A DNA stretch of 64,000 nucleotides. Origin: Streptomyces sp. NL15-2K (lineage in GTDB: Bacteria > Actinomycetota > Actinomycetes > Streptomycetales > Streptomycetaceae). Location: NCBI RefSeq assembly GCF_030551255.1, contig NZ_CP130630.1, forward strand, positions 8,289,501-8,353,500, given 5' to 3'. The translations under genes and the position numbers were made by a program. Positions 51,042 through 59,978 of the stretch are shown here, piece by piece. The first letter of the stretch is position 1; every line of letters starts with the position of its first letter. The notes beneath the pieces were generated by a model. It saw nothing but the letters and a program-made list of their open reading frames with translations, was not told the DNA's origin and did no database searches.

Positions 51042-51680
51042 CTACTGCCCGGGTATCAGCAGCCGCGCGGCCTGCGCGGCCGTCCGTGGACCCACCCCCA
51101 GCGCCAGCGCGGCCCGCAGGTCGTCACCGGTGTCCACGTCCTGCCGTACGGAATCCACCGCGTCGAGGACGAGTTCCACGGCCCCGGAGGCGCGATGGCG
51201 GGCCCGGGAATCCGTGCCGAAGGCGGGCAGCAATTCCTGGTCTTCCCGGGCGGCCAGCAGAGTGGTGCCAATTGCGGCGGCATCCGGGAGAAAAGCACGG
51301 GGGAATTCCGCTGCCGCGTCCAGAACCCGGGCCAATTCCAGCGGGCGCAGCGCCGGAAGATCGGCGTTCAGGGCGGCCACGGCGCTGTCGGGGCGCGAAG
51401 CGCGGACGACGGCCGCCGCGTACGCCAGGGCCGTGTTGAGGCCGCCGCTCGGTTCGTCGGCGACGATCCGGGCGCCCAACGAGCCCAGTTCCCGGCCGGC
51501 CAGGGCGTCGTCCGTGACGACCGCCACATCCTTCACCGCCGGGCAGGCCAGCGCGGCCGCGACGGTGTCCTGGGCGAACGCGAGGGCCAGGCCGGGGCGC
51601 AGCCCGTCGGCGGCGGTGTCCGAGAGCCTGCTCTTGGCCCGCGTCAGAGGCTTCAGGGGTATGACCAAGGTCCACTGCAC
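51042..51680 (-). CDS. cofC: 2-phospho-L-lactate/phosphoenolpyruvate guanylyltransferase
   Basis: 212 residues. CofC/FbiD family: WTLVIPLKPLTRAKSRLSDT (nucleotide site), VAVVTDDALAGRELGSLGAR, EPSGGLNTALAYAA and the catalytic-type NADLPAL. It makes the GDP/GPP-activated C3 acid used to build the side chain of coenzyme F420, in the cytosol. GTG 51680. Other F420 genes (cofD/fbiA, cofE/fbiB, fbiC) are not in this window. It is divergent from the acyltransferase gene, with 154 bp between. Confidence 0.88.
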   Translation of the reverse strand: MQWTLVIPLKPLTRAKSRLSDTAADGLRPGLALAFAQDTVAAALACPAVKDVAVVTDDALAGRELGSLGARIVADEPSGGLNTALAYAAAVVRASRPDSAVAALNADLPALRPLELARVLDAAAEFPRAFLPDAAAIGTTLLAAREDQELLPAFGTDSRARHRASGAVELVLDAVDSVRQDVDTGDDLRAALALGVGPRTAAQAARLLIPGQ

Positions 51681-51834
51681 CAGCGTTCCGTCCCTCTCTT
51701 GTCGCGGCCATTGTCACTCAGCCGTCACCAGGGCCATCTGGTGGGCGCGGCACCGGGGCGTACGGTGTTCTCGACAGACCGGCGGCCTGGGGCGACACTT
51801 GTGCGGCCCCCAGGCCCTAGAGGAAGGTGTCCGC

Positions 51835-52605
51835 GTGCCCCGCCGCAGAATCGGGTTCTGGTACCGCTTCGCAGCGGTCCTGTGCAAACCGCCGCTGGTG
51901 GTGCTGATCAAGCGGGACTGGCGCGGAATGGAGCACATTCCGGCCGAGGGCGGATTTATCACCGCGGTGAACCACAATTCGCACATCGATCCCTTCGCTT
52001 ACGCGCACTTCCAGTACAACACCGGTCGTGTTCCGCGATTCCTGGCGAAGGCCAGTCTTTTCACCAAGGGATTCGTGGCCGCCGCGATGCGCGGCACCGG
52101 ACAGATCCCCGTCTACCGCGAGAGCACCGACGCGCTCAGCGCCTTCCGGGCCGCGATCGACGCCGTGGAGCGCGGCGAGTGCGTCGCCTTCTACCCCGAG
52201 GGCACCCTCACCCGCGACCCGAACGGCTGGCCCATGACCGGCAAGACGGGTGCCGCCCGGGTCGCCCTGCAGACCAAGTGCCCGGTGATCCCGGTCGCCC
52301 AGTGGGGCGCCAACGAACTGCTGCCGCCGTACGCCAAGAAGCCCGACATCCTTCCGCGCAAGACCCACCACGTGCTCGCGGGCCCCCCGGTGGACCTCAC
52401 GCGCTTCTACGACAAGGAGATGACCCCGGAGCTCCTGAAGGAGGCGACGGAGGTCATCATGGCCGCCATCACCCGCCAGCTGGAGCAGATCCGCGGCGAG
52501 AAGGCGCCCACGACGCCCTACGACCCGCGACGGGAGCGGATCGAGCAGCGGCGCCGGACACGGGCGAAGAACAAGGGCAAGCAGGCAGAAGGGCAGGGCA
52601 CGTGA
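51835..52605 (+). CDS. 1-acyl-glycerol-3-phosphate acyltransferase-type protein
   Basis: 256 residues. PlsC motifs: NHNSHIDPFAYAHFQ (HX4D), RFLAKASLFTKGFVAAAM, IPVYRESTDALSAFRAA and FYPEGTLTRDPNGWPMTGKT. The N-terminal RFAAVLCKPPLVVLIK is a membrane-associating segment, and the last 30 residues are a basic tail. It acylates lysophosphatidate at the membrane, next to GpsA, which makes glycerol-3-phosphate: a phospholipid operon. GTG 51835 follows AGGAAGG. Overlaps gpsA by 4 bp (GTGA). Confidence 0.9.
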   Translation: MPRRRIGFWYRFAAVLCKPPLVVLIKRDWRGMEHIPAEGGFITAVNHNSHIDPFAYAHFQYNTGRVPRFLAKASLFTKGFVAAAMRGTGQIPVYRESTDALSAFRAAIDAVERGECVAFYPEGTLTRDPNGWPMTGKTGAARVALQTKCPVIPVAQWGANELLPPYAKKPDILPRKTHHVLAGPPVDLTRFYDKEMTPELLKEATEVIMAAITRQLEQIRGEKAPTTPYDPRRERIEQRRRTRAKNKGKQAEGQGT

Positions 52606-53612
52606 GCAAGCCGGTCAAGGCGGCGGTCTTCAGCGCCGGTTCGTGGGGCACGGCGTTCGGCATGGTGCTCGCCGACGCGGGGTGCGAGGTCACCCTGTGG
52701 GCACGCCGGGCGGAGGTCGCGGAAGCGATCAACTCCACCCGGACGAACCCCGACTACTTTCCCGGCATCGAGCTGCCGGAGCACATGCGGGCCACCACGG
52801 ACGCGGCCGACGCCGCCGCCGGCGCCGACTTCACGATCCTGTCCGTCCCCTCGCAGACGCTGCGCGCCAACCTCGCCGAGTGGACGCCGCTGCTCGCGCC
52901 GAACACGATCCTCGTCTCGCTCATGAAGGGCGTCGAACTCGGTTCCGCCATGCGGATGAGCGAGGTCATCGAGGACGTCGCCAAGGTGGGGCAGGACCGC
53001 GTCGCCGTGGTCACCGGGCCCAACCTGGCCCGCGAGATCGCCGCGCGGATGCCGGCCGCCGCCGTGGTCGCCTGCACCGACGAGGCCGTCGCCCAGCGGC
53101 TCCAGGCCGCCTGCCACACGCCGTACTTCCGGCCGTACACCAACACGGACGTGGTGGGCTGCGAACTGGGCGGCGCGGTCAAGAACGTCATCGGCCTCGC
53201 CGTGGGCATCGCGGACGGCATGGGACTCGGCGACAACGCCAAGGGCTCGCTCATCACGCGCGGCCTCGCGGAGACCACCCGGCTGGGCCTCGTCATGGGC
53301 GCCGACCCGCTCACCTTCTCCGGACTCGCGGGCCTGGGTGACCTGGTGGCGACCTGCTCCTCGCCGCTGTCCCGCAACCACACCTTCGGCACCAACCTCG
53401 GCAAGGGCATGACCCTTCAGGAGACGATCGCGGTCACCAAGCAGACCGCCGAGGGCGTCAAGTCCTGTGAGTCCGTGCTGGATCTGGCCCGCCGGCACGG
53501 CGTCGACATGCCCATCACGGAGACGGTCGTGGGAATCGTCCATGAGGGCAAGCCCCCGGTGGTGGCTCTCAAGGAGCTGATGTCGCGCAGCGCGAAGGCG
53601 GAACGACGCTGA
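52602..53612 (+). CDS. gpsA: Glycerol-3-phosphate dehydrogenase [NAD(P)+]
   Basis: 336 residues. Reduces dihydroxyacetone phosphate to sn-glycerol-3-phosphate for phospholipid synthesis. NAD(P) loop reads FSAGSWGTAF; the usual first Gly of GxGxxG is Ser. TGPNLAREIA, catalytic Lys in CELGGAVKNVIGLAVGIADG, GDNAKGSLITRGLAE and SGLAGLGDLVATCSSPLSRN follow. GTG 52602 overlaps the acyltransferase stop (GTGA), which gives translational coupling. ddlA follows after 70 bp with its own promoter likely. Confidence 0.96.
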   Translation: MSKPVKAAVFSAGSWGTAFGMVLADAGCEVTLWARRAEVAEAINSTRTNPDYFPGIELPEHMRATTDAADAAAGADFTILSVPSQTLRANLAEWTPLLAPNTILVSLMKGVELGSAMRMSEVIEDVAKVGQDRVAVVTGPNLAREIAARMPAAAVVACTDEAVAQRLQAACHTPYFRPYTNTDVVGCELGGAVKNVIGLAVGIADGMGLGDNAKGSLITRGLAETTRLGLVMGADPLTFSGLAGLGDLVATCSSPLSRNHTFGTNLGKGMTLQETIAVTKQTAEGVKSCESVLDLARRHGVDMPITETVVGIVHEGKPPVVALKELMSRSAKAERR

Positions 53613-53682
53613 GCTACGGCAGCCAAATGGCCGCCAAGTGGTCGCTGACCAATCGGATACCAGCGGGTACTCTCAACGCGAT

Positions 53683-54840
53683 ATGAGCACCGAGAACCTC
53701 CCCCAGAGCCCTGAGCAGCCGCCTCGCAAGCCGCGCGTGGCCGTCGTGTTCGGCGGGCGCAGCTCCGAACACGGGATCTCCGTGGTCACCGCCGGCGCCG
53801 TCCTCAAGGCCATCGACCGGACGAAGTACGACGTCCTGCCGATCGGCATCACCCAGGACGGCCGCTGGGCGCTCACCGCCGACGAACCGGAACGCATGGC
53901 GATCACCGAGCGCCGTACGCCGAACGTCGAGGAGCTGGCCGAGTCGAGGGAGGGCGGCGTGGTGCTCCCCGTCGACCCCGGCAACCGCGAAGTCGTCTAC
54001 AGCGAGCCCGGATCGGTGCCCAAGGCGCTCGGCGAGGTCGACGTGGTCTTCCCCGTCCTGCACGGCCCGTACGGCGAGGACGGCACCCTCCAGGGCCTCC
54101 TGGAGCTGTCCGGCGTGCCGTACGTCGGTTCGGGCGTGCTCGCCTCGGCCGTCGGCCAGGACAAGGAGTACATGAAGCGGGTGTTCACCTCCTTCGGGCT
54201 CAGGGTCGGTCCGTACGTGGTGATCCGGCCGCGCGAGTGGGAGCGCGACGAGTCCGCCGCCCGCAAGAAGATCGTCGACTTCGCCGGGGAGCACGGCTGG
54301 CCGCTGTTCGTGAAGCCCGCGCGCGCGGGCTCGTCGATCGGCATCACCAAGGTCGACGACCTGGCGGGGCTCGACGAGGCGATCGCCGAGGCGCAGCGGC
54401 ACGACCCGAAGATCCTCGTGGAGGCGGCGCTGCGCGGCCGCGAGATCGAGTGCGGGGTGCTGGAGTTCGAGGACGGGCCCCGGGCGAGCGTGCCCTCGGA
54501 GATCCCGCCGGCGGACGCGCACGCGTACTACGACTTCGAGGCGAAGTACATCGACTCCACACCCGGTGTCGTGCCCGCCCCGCTGACCGAGGAGCAGACC
54601 GCCGAGGTGCGGCGGCTGGCGGTGGAGGCCTTCGAGGCCGCGTCCTGCGAGGGCCTGGTCCGCGCGGACTTCTTCCTCACCGAGGACGGCGAGTTCGTGA
54701 TCAACGAGATCAACACGATGCCCGGCATGACACCGATCTCGATGTACCCGCAGATGTGGCAGGCGAGCGGGGTCGCTTACCCGGAGCTGGTGGATCGTCT
54801 GATCCAGGCGGCGTTGCGCCGGTCGACGGGCCTGCGCTGA
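53683..54840 (+). CDS. ddlA: D-alanine--D-alanine ligase
   Basis: 385 residues, ATP-grasp enzyme that makes D-Ala-D-Ala for peptidoglycan. Motifs: VAVVFGGRSSEHGISVVTAG, FPVLHGPYGEDGTLQGLLEL, PYVGSGVLASAVGQDKEYMK, the ATP loop PLFVKPARAGSSIGITKV, EIECGVLEF and NEINTMPGMTPISMYPQMW. The Tyr of the D-Ala-D-Ala type (AYYDFEAKY) is present rather than the D-lactate substitution, so no vancomycin-resistance-type specificity is indicated. ATG 53683; the GGATAC and TACTCT boxes about 20-30 bp upstream may belong to its promoter. Confidence 0.96.
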   Translation: MSTENLPQSPEQPPRKPRVAVVFGGRSSEHGISVVTAGAVLKAIDRTKYDVLPIGITQDGRWALTADEPERMAITERRTPNVEELAESREGGVVLPVDPGNREVVYSEPGSVPKALGEVDVVFPVLHGPYGEDGTLQGLLELSGVPYVGSGVLASAVGQDKEYMKRVFTSFGLRVGPYVVIRPREWERDESAARKKIVDFAGEHGWPLFVKPARAGSSIGITKVDDLAGLDEAIAEAQRHDPKILVEAALRGREIECGVLEFEDGPRASVPSEIPPADAHAYYDFEAKYIDSTPGVVPAPLTEEQTAEVRRLAVEAFEAASCEGLVRADFFLTEDGEFVINEINTMPGMTPISMYPQMWQASGVAYPELVDRLIQAALRRSTGLR

Positions 54841-54852
54841 CCCTCGTACACC

Positions 54853-55368
54853 TCAGTCGGCGATCCCTTCGGGGATCGCCTTCTTGATCGCCGGGGCCAG
54901 GTCGATCAGCACCCCCGAGCTGTCGGGCCCCTTGGGCACCCGGACCTCGACGTAGGCCTCGCGGTTGGCGGTCGTGAAGCGGTACCCGCCGTCGCCCTGC
55001 TCCTCCATCAGCCAGTCGACCCCGTTCACTCCACCGGCCACCGCGTCCGGGTCCGCTCCCTCGGCGACCTTCGGGTCGATCATCTTCGGCGGCTGTACGA
55101 CACCGCAGCGAAGTATGATCGCCGGGCTGCCCCAGCCCGCCGTCAGCGCCGACGCGGGCTCGGGATCGTCGCGACTCTCACCGTCCACCTTCGCCGGCAG
55201 TACCTTGTCCAGGTTCCGGCACAGTTTCGCGACCGAGTGGTCCGGACTGGGAACCGCCGCCGACGCGCTGTCGTCTGCTGAGGAGCAGCCCGCGACGGTG
55301 ATCAGCAGAGCGACAGCGGGCAGGCGGATGACCGAGCGGTGCCGGTGACGGAACGAGTTCACCGGCAC
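54853..55368 (-). CDS. DUF3515 lipoprotein
   Basis: 171 residues. N-terminal signal with the lipobox region LPAVALLITVAGCSS, then the DUF3515-type core: HSVAKLCRNLDKVLPAKVDG, WGSPAIILRCGVVQPPKM, VNGVDWLMEEQGDGGYRFTT and NREAYVEVRVP. Actinobacterial family of unknown function, predicted to be anchored to the outer face of the membrane. Two Cys (KLCRNL and LRCGVV) could form a disulfide. GTG 55368 is used; GTG 55362 is an alternative. It converges with ddlA at 12 bp. Confidence 0.88.
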   Translation of the reverse strand: MPVNSFRHRHRSVIRLPAVALLITVAGCSSADDSASAAVPSPDHSVAKLCRNLDKVLPAKVDGESRDDPEPASALTAGWGSPAIILRCGVVQPPKMIDPKVAEGADPDAVAGGVNGVDWLMEEQGDGGYRFTTANREAYVEVRVPKGPDSSGVLIDLAPAIKKAIPEGIAD

Positions 55369-55382
55369 AGGGTAGACGGGGG

Positions 55383-55616
55383 CTACAGATGGACGACCGG
55401 GCAGGTCAGGGTGCGGGTGATGCCGTCCACTTGCTGGACCTTCGCGACCACCATGCGACCGAGATCGTCGACCGTGTCCGCCTGGGCACGCACAATCACG
55501 TCATACGGTCCTGTCACGTCCTCGGCCTGGATGACTCCAGGGATCTTGCTGATCGTTTCGGCGACGGTCGACGCCTTGCCGACCTCCGTCTGGATCAGGA
55601 TGTACGCCTGTACCAC
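55383..55616 (-). CDS. Stand-alone Lrp/AsnC ligand-binding (RAM) domain
   Basis: 77 residues: VVQAYILIQTEVGKASTVAE, TISKIPGVIQAEDVTGPYDV and IVRAQADTVDDLGRMVVAKV. A complete AsnC C-terminal domain without an HTH. Such small proteins bind amino acids and oligomerise, and may modulate full-length Lrp proteins. GTG 55616 follows GGAGG closely. It lies 14 bp upstream-to-downstream of the DUF3515 gene in the same orientation and is probably cotranscribed with it. Confidence 0.88.
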   Translation of the reverse strand: MVQAYILIQTEVGKASTVAETISKIPGVIQAEDVTGPYDVIVRAQADTVDDLGRMVVAKVQQVDGITRTLTCPVVHL

Positions 55617-55822
55617 GGAACCTCCAGGGCGGCCACGAGGATCATGTGGGGAAAAGGAACGCCACGGTATCGCGTCGCCGCTCGTCGCGGGGAGACCTGC
55701 GGGGACCGGGGCTCGCGCGCCGGGGTGCGGGCACGACAGAAGTTGACGGTCACCTCGACCGTATCGAGGACACTGGTGACGCGCGAGCGGGCACGGACAG
55801 GTACAGAAGGGGCGTAAGGGCA

Positions 55823-56788
55823 ATGAAGGGCACTGTTGGTGAGCTGGGCGAGTTCGGGCTCATCAGGGAGCTCACCTCCCGTCTCACCACCACCCCGGCG
55901 GTCCGGGTCGGCCCCGGCGACGACGCCGCGGTGGTCGCCGCGCCCGACCGGCGCGTCGTGGCCAGCACCGACATCCTCCTGGAGGGACGGCACTTCCGCC
56001 GTGACTGGTCCACCGCCTACGACGTGGGACGCAAGGCCGCCGCACAGAACCTCGCGGACATCGCCGCCATGGGCGCCGTACCGACCGCGCTGCTGCTCGG
56101 TCTCGTCGTCCCGGCCGAACTCCCGGTGACCTGGCCGGTCGAGCTGATGGACGGCCTGCGCGACGAGTGCCAGGTCGCGGGCGCGTCCGTGGTGGGCGGC
56201 GACGTCGTGCGCGGCGACACGATCATGGTGTCGATCACCGCGCTCGGCGACCTGCGCAACAACGAGCCGGTGACACGAGGGGGCGCGCAGCCCGGCGACC
56301 TCGTCGCGGTGACCGGCTGGCTGGGCTGGTCCGCGGCCGGCTACGCGGTGCTCTCCCGCGGTTTCCGCTCGCCGCGCGCCTTCGTGGAGGCGCACCGGCG
56401 CCCCGAGCCGCCGTACCACGCGGGACCGGCCGCCGCGGGGCTCGGAGCGACCGCGATGTGCGACGTGAGCGACGGGCTGATCGCCGACCTTGGGCACATC
56501 GCCGAGGCCAGCAAGGTCCGCATCGACATCCGTTCCGGCGCGATCGACATCCCCTCGCAGATGAACGACATCGGGCAGGCCGTCGGCGTCGACCCCATGC
56601 AGTGGGTGCTCACCGGGGGAGAGGACCACGCGATCGTGGCGACGTTCCCGCCGGACGTGAAGCTGCCGGCCCGCTGGAAGGTCATCGGCGAGGTGCTCAA
56701 CCCGTCGGCGCTGCCTCAGGTGACGGTCGACGGGGCGCCGTGGACCAAGAAGGGCGGCTGGGACCACTTCGGGGACATCGAGTCATGA
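55823..56788 (+). CDS. thiL: Thiamine-monophosphate kinase
   Basis: 321 residues. Phosphorylates thiamine monophosphate to the diphosphate cofactor. PurM-like fold: [108 protein letters not shown] and [19 protein letters not shown] 55823 after GTAAGGG. It overlaps thiD by 4 bp (ATGA), forming a thiamine salvage/activation operon. Confidence 0.96.
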   Translation: MKGTVGELGEFGLIRELTSRLTTTPAVRVGPGDDAAVVAAPDRRVVASTDILLEGRHFRRDWSTAYDVGRKAAAQNLADIAAMGAVPTALLLGLVVPAELPVTWPVELMDGLRDECQVAGASVVGGDVVRGDTIMVSITALGDLRNNEPVTRGGAQPGDLVAVTGWLGWSAAGYAVLSRGFRSPRAFVEAHRRPEPPYHAGPAAAGLGATAMCDVSDGLIADLGHIAEASKVRIDIRSGAIDIPSQMNDIGQAVGVDPMQWVLTGGEDHAIVATFPPDVKLPARWKVIGEVLNPSALPQVTVDGAPWTKKGGWDHFGDIES

Positions 56789-57579
56789 GCCTTCCGAGGG
56801 TGCTGACCGTGGCGGGCTCCGACTCCGGTGGGGGCGCGGGCATTCAGGCCGACCTGAAGACGATGCTCGCGCTCGGCGTGCACGGCATGAGTGTCGTGAC
56901 AGCGGTCACCGCGCAGAACTCCCTCGGTGTGCAGGGGGCTTGGGAACTGCCGGTGGAGGCGGTGCGGGCGCAGTACCGCAGCGTGGTCGACGACATCGGC
57001 GTCCAGGCGGTGAAGACGGGGATGCTGGCCTCGGCGGCACTCGTGGAGCTGGTCGCCGAGTTGATCGGCGGGACGGACGCGCCCGCCGTCGTCGACCCGG
57101 TGGGCGTGTCCAAGCACGGGGACCCACTGCTGGCGGCCTCTGCGCTCGATTCCGTACGGACGAAGCTCCTGCCGGTCGCGACCGTGGCGACGCCGAACCT
57201 CGACGAGGTGGCGCAACTGACGGGTGTGCACGTCGACTCGGAGGCTCGGATGCGCGGGGCCGCGGCGGCCGTGCTGTCGTACGGGCCTCGGTGGGTGGTG
57301 ATCAAGGGAGGCCATCTGCCGGGCGAGGCCGTGGATCTGCTCACCGACGGTTCCGAGGAGCACTGGCTGCGAGCACCGAGGTACGACAACCGGCACACGC
57401 ACGGCACGGGGTGCACCCTCGCGTCGGCGATCGCGTCGGGACTCGCGAAGGGGCAGTCCGTGCCGGAGGCCGTGGCGGCGGCGAAGGAGTACGTCACCGG
57501 GGCGATCGCGGCCGGGTTCCCGCTGGGGGGCGGGGTCGGGCCGGTGGATCACGGGTGGCGGTTCCGGGCGGGCTCGTAG
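56785..57579 (+). CDS. thiD: Hydroxymethylpyrimidine/phosphomethylpyrimidine kinase
   Basis: 264 residues, ribokinase fold. Phosphorylates HMP and HMP-P for thiamine synthesis. [86 protein letters not shown] and the anion-hole motif [22 protein letters not shown] 56785 coupled to thiL. The last two codons and stop (GGC TCG TAG) are the first unit of a 16-bp tandem repeat that continues beyond the gene. Confidence 0.95.
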   Translation: MSLPRVLTVAGSDSGGGAGIQADLKTMLALGVHGMSVVTAVTAQNSLGVQGAWELPVEAVRAQYRSVVDDIGVQAVKTGMLASAALVELVAELIGGTDAPAVVDPVGVSKHGDPLLAASALDSVRTKLLPVATVATPNLDEVAQLTGVHVDSEARMRGAAAAVLSYGPRWVVIKGGHLPGEAVDLLTDGSEEHWLRAPRYDNRHTHGTGCTLASAIASGLAKGQSVPEAVAAAKEYVTGAIAAGFPLGGGVGPVDHGWRFRAGS

Positions 57580-57651
57580 CTGTGCGGGCTCGTAGCTGTG
57601 CGGGCACGTAGCTGTGCGGGCACGTAGCTGTGCGGGCACGTAGCTGTGCGG
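57572..57651. repeat. Five-copy 16-bp tandem repeat overlapping the thiD stop
   Basis: Units GCTCGTAGCTGTGCGG (57572-57587, 57588-57603) then GCACGTAGCTGTGCGG (57604-57619, 57620-57635, 57636-57651), head to tail without gaps. Each unit carries TAG in the thiD frame only in the first copy. Confidence 0.95.
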
Positions 57652-57662
57652 GCACGGCAAAA

Positions 57663-57689
57663 AGCCGGTCCACACGAGGTGGACCGGCT
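57663..57689. terminator. Bidirectional terminator thiD / rpmB
   Basis: A perfect 11-bp stem AGCCGGTCCAC / GTGGACCGGCT (57663-57673 with 57679-57689), 5-nt loop, between the convergent thiD and rpmB genes. Confidence 0.85.
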
Positions 57690-57729
57690 CTGTGCAGCGA
57701 ACCAGCAGTGGCCGCGCGCTAGCTGAGCG

Positions 57730-57915
57730 TCAGCGCGAGACCTTGCCGGCCTTGATGCACGAGGTGCAAGCGTTCACGCGCTTCGGCGTCCCGCCCACCA
57801 CGGTACGTACACGCTGGATGTTCGGGTTCCAGCGGCGGGACGTACGGCGGTGCGAGTGCGAGATGTTGTTGCCGAAGCCCGGCCCCTTGCCGCAGACGTC
57901 GCAGTTGGCAGCCAC
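57730..57915 (-). CDS. rpmB: Ribosomal protein L28, zinc-binding (C+) type
   Basis: 61 residues: [20 protein letters not shown], then [20 protein letters not shown] and [14 protein letters not shown]. Two CxxC pairs (Cys5/Cys8 and Cys50/Cys53) make it the zinc-containing form; Zur-repressed paralogues in actinobacteria usually lack these Cys, so this is the zinc-replete version. ATG 57915 with TTGGAG upstream. It has its own predicted promoter and a leader with a hairpin. Confidence 0.96.
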   Translation of the reverse strand: MAANCDVCGKGPGFGNNISHSHRRTSRRWNPNIQRVRTVVGGTPKRVNACTSCIKAGKVSR

Positions 57916-57950
57916 GGGTCACTCCAAAGACTTCAGATGCACTTACGGTT

Positions 57951-57970
57951 GATCCCGGCAGGCCGGGATC
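57951..57970 (-). other. Hairpin in the rpmB 5' leader
   Basis: GATCCCGGC / GCCGGGATC (57951-57959 with 57962-57970), a near-continuous palindrome 36 bp upstream of the rpmB start on the minus strand. It may regulate translation, or be a terminator for an unseen transcript. Confidence 0.4.
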
Positions 57971-58040
57971 GAGATCGTAGGATCAGAGATCTGAGTGGCG
58001 TTGCCAGGGGGAGAGCCCGATCGGATCGGGCAACCGGAGC

Positions 58041-58070
58041 AGCATACAACGACTGCGCCCGTAGAACGAA
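58041..58070 (-). promoter_or_regulatory. Predicted rpmB promoter
   Basis: On the minus strand TTCGTT (58065-58070) and TATGCT (58041-58046) are separated by 18 bp, giving a leader of about 120 nt before rpmB. Confidence 0.4.
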
Positions 58071-58171
58071 ACTACCATGGCAGCTCAGGGGCCTGCTCCC
58101 GGCCCTCCTCCGGCGGACACCGGCCCGAGGTCTACGCTGCGTCCCACGTCCAGCAGCTCAGGGAGGCGCAG

Positions 58172-59944
58172 GTGGCGCAGGTGCCGCAGACATTCTTCGA
58201 TGCTCTCGCGGTGCGTACCTGGTGCGGTCTCGCGCTGGACGCGCTGGGGCGGGCGCGCGAGGAGATCGACGCGATCAACGTCTATCCCGTGGCCGACGGG
58301 GACACCGGCACGAACCTGTATCTGACCGTGGAGTCGGCCGTCGCGGCCGTCGAGGCTGTGTTCGCGGGGCACGCGATGGGGTCCATTAGCGCCGGTGCGG
58401 GCCCTGGGACGGGTGCGGGTCTGGGGGCTGCGGACGGGCCGTCGCTGGCCGACGCCGTGCGGGCGCTGGCCCATGGGGCGCTCATCGGGGCGCGGGGCAA
58501 CTCCGGGACGATCCTCGCGCAGCTGCTGCGGGGCATGGCACAGGTGCTCGCCGCCGACGGCGAGAGGGCTCACACCGACGGGCGGGGCCTCGGGCTCGCC
58601 CTCAGGCACGCGGCCGACTCCGCCCGCCAGGCCGTGGCCCATCCCGTCGAGGGCACGGTCCTCACCGTCGCCTCGGCCGCCGCCGACGCGGCCGGCGGAG
58701 CCGAGGGCGACTGCGCGTCGGTGGCCCGGGCGGCCTACGAGGGGGCGCGTGCGGCCCTCGCCGCGACCCCGGGCCAGCTGGCGGTCCTGGAGCGCGCGGG
58801 GGTGGTCGACGCCGGCGGGCGGGGGCTGGTGGCGGTCCTCGGTGCGTTGGTGGAGACCTTCACGGGGGAGGCGCAGGGCGGGGCTGTGGAGCCGGTTTCC
58901 GGGGTGCACGCGCGCGTGGAGCACACGGAGGGACGCGACGACGATCAGGTGTCCCACTCGCGCGTGGCCGCCGGTTCGGACGACGTGGGCGAGTGCGCGG
59001 ACGGGGTCCCGGCGGAGGGCGGGCCCGCCTTCGAGGTGATCTACCTCCTGGAGGCCGACGACGGGGCCGTGGCGCGGCTGCGGGAACGGCTCGACGCCCT
59101 CGGGGACTCGCTGGTGGTGGTCGGCGGCGACGGCCTGTGGAACGTCCATGTGCACGTCGACGACGCGGGCGCCGCCGTGGAGGCGGGTGTCGAGGCCGGG
59201 CGGCCGTACCGGATCCGGATCACGCACTTCGGGCTCGGTGATGTGCACACCACCGGCGCCGAGCGGCCGCCCCGGGAGCGGGCCCAGCGCGCCGTCGTGG
59301 CCGTCGTGCCCGGCGAGGGCCTGGCCGGGCTCTACGGCGAGGAAGGCGCGACCACCGTGCTCGCGCGCCCCGGGGAGCCGCCCGCGAGCGGGGAGCTCGT
59401 GGAGGCCGTACGGCGGGCCCACGCGCGCGAGGTGGTGCTGCTGCCCAACGACGCGGACCTGCGGCACACCGCGGCCGCGGCGGCCGAGCAGGCCCGGGCG
59501 GAGGGCATCCGCGTGGCTCTGATCCCGACGCGCTCCGCGGTCCAGGGGATCGCCGCGCTCGCCGTGCACGCGCCGGAGCGGCGCTTCGACGAGGACGTCG
59601 TGACGATGACCTCGGCGGCCGGCGCCACCCGCTACGCCGAGGTCGTCGTCGCGGAACGCCAGTCCTGGACCATGGCCGGCATCTGCCAGGCCGGAGACGT
59701 CCTCGGTCTCATCGACGGCGACGTGGCCGTGATCGGCTCGGACGTCACCGCCGCCGCTGAAACGGTTCTCGACCGGATGCTCGCGGCCGGCGGCGAACTG
59801 GTGACCCTCGTCCTGGGCGACGAGGCCCCCGAGTCCGTCGCCGACCACCTCGAGGCACGCGTGCGGGAGTCGTATCTCGCCGTCGACACGGTGGTGTACC
59901 GGGGCGGGCGGCAAGGGGCGCTGCTGCTCATCGGGGTCGAGTAG
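58172..59944 (+). CDS. DAK1/DegV-like protein (FakA-type, DhaL + phosphatase-like domains)
   Basis: 590 residues. The N-terminal DhaL/Dak2 domain has INVYPVADGDTGTNLYLTVE (ADP-Mg site), ALIGARGNSGTILAQLLRGM, HPVEGTVLTVASAAADAAGG and GVVDAGGRGLVAVLGALVET. A middle FakA-type domain (GPAFEVIYLLEADDGAVARL, VVVGGDGLWNVHVHVDDAGA) and a C-terminal domain ending LIGVE follow. FakA phosphorylates FakB-bound fatty acids; here a FakB (DegV) partner is not in view, so the function is inferred. GTG 58172 with GGGAGG at 6 nt is preferred to starts further upstream, which would overlap the rpmB leader. Confidence 0.88.
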   Translation: MAQVPQTFFDALAVRTWCGLALDALGRAREEIDAINVYPVADGDTGTNLYLTVESAVAAVEAVFAGHAMGSISAGAGPGTGAGLGAADGPSLADAVRALAHGALIGARGNSGTILAQLLRGMAQVLAADGERAHTDGRGLGLALRHAADSARQAVAHPVEGTVLTVASAAADAAGGAEGDCASVARAAYEGARAALAATPGQLAVLERAGVVDAGGRGLVAVLGALVETFTGEAQGGAVEPVSGVHARVEHTEGRDDDQVSHSRVAAGSDDVGECADGVPAEGGPAFEVIYLLEADDGAVARLRERLDALGDSLVVVGGDGLWNVHVHVDDAGAAVEAGVEAGRPYRIRITHFGLGDVHTTGAERPPRERAQRAVVAVVPGEGLAGLYGEEGATTVLARPGEPPASGELVEAVRRAHAREVVLLPNDADLRHTAAAAAEQARAEGIRVALIPTRSAVQGIAALAVHAPERRFDEDVVTMTSAAGATRYAEVVVAERQSWTMAGICQAGDVLGLIDGDVAVIGSDVTAAAETVLDRMLAAGGELVTLVLGDEAPESVADHLEARVRESYLAVDTVVYRGGRQGALLLIGVE

Positions 59945-59978
59945 ACCCGGACAGCCCCGGAAATGGACTCGGGCGCCG

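Noticed and set aside
57572..57660. Tandem repeat after thiD as a CRISPR-like array
   Set aside because: Units are contiguous with no spacers and no cas genes are present.
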